NCBI GenBank assembly: GCA_946887045.1
Contig: CAMPKC010000029.1
Coordinates: 1-51,377 of the forward strand
DNA: 51,377 nt
DNA from: an uncultured Sphingobacteriaceae bacterium
GTDB taxonomy: Bacteria; Bacteroidota; Bacteroidia; Sphingobacteriales; Sphingobacteriaceae
Reading direction: 5' to 3'
Below the pieces are notes generated by a model that worked only from the letters and a program-made list of their open reading frames with translations, ran no database searches and had not been told where the DNA came from. The stretch's first letter is position 1, and every line of letters begins with the position of its first letter. The position numbers and the translations under genes are program-made. Of this stretch, positions 51,309 to 51,377 are shown piece after piece.

Positions 51309-51377
51309 TGTTTTTTAAATAAAATTTATACCCTTTTTAGTATTGATTTTTATAAGAAATTTGCAAAAGGATTAACC

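Overview
The window looks like chromosomal DNA of a member of Bacteroidota, most likely of the Sphingobacteriaceae (Pedobacter-like) group. It carries a CTnDOT-type integrative conjugative element (ICE) with a large defence cargo. The evidence is a Bacteroidota-style tyrosine integrase, RteC, the traA-traN series in CTnDOT order, proteins with type IX secretion (T9SS) C-terminal signals, and a promoter matching the Bacteroidota TTTG-N19-TAnnTTTG pattern at the right edge. No rRNA or intact tRNA gene was seen.

Layout. 1-7.5 kb: ICE left part with the integrase, a RadC-like protein, a membrane LuxR regulator, a GNAT acetyltransferase, an XRE repressor-like protein with a perfect palindromic operator, decayed gene fragments (one clearly from a LigD-type DNA ligase), RteC and a tiny histone H1-like gene. 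7.7-9.3 kb: a replication module with a small DNA-binding protein, a Rep-like initiator and nine iterons of 21 bp. 9.4-10.2 kb: three small unknown genes. 10.3-18.2 kb (+): first defence cassette, Vsr, Dcm-type cytosine methyltransferase, EcoRII-type endonuclease, a 906-residue protein joining an EcoRII-N-like domain to two GHKL ATPase domains, a receiver-domain protein, an MBL-fold hydrolase and a DUF2971 gene cut by an IS21 remnant. 18.4-23.2 kb (-): second, visibly more GC-rich cassette, SNF2 ATPase, stand-alone EcoRII-N-like domain, MutL/MORC-like GHKL ATPase and HNH nuclease. 23.5-24.7 kb: a HEPN/Toprim-type protein. 24.9-26.2 kb: a deleted integrase, inverted repeats, a second copy of the small DNA-binding protein family and a probable structured RNA. 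26.3-45.6 kb: primase, oriT-like hairpins, mobilization genes and the conjugation machinery. 45.6-51.4 kb: terminators, another IS21 end, then probably chromosome: an MFS transporter and secreted discoidin-repeat proteins, two of them broken.

How the parts may work together. The ICE can excise, replicate and transfer, and it carries a compact anti-invader block. The most notable feature is that an EcoRII N-terminal (B3-like) DNA-recognition module appears in both defence cassettes, each time tied to a GHKL ATPase: fused in the first, next door in the second. In the first cassette the GHKL protein also ends in a histidine-kinase-like half, and the next gene is a receiver with its phospho-acceptor residues in place. 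This suggests that detection of a CCWGG-like sequence or its methylation state is passed by phosphorelay to MBL and DUF2971 outputs. That model is inference; the domains and residues are read from the sequence.
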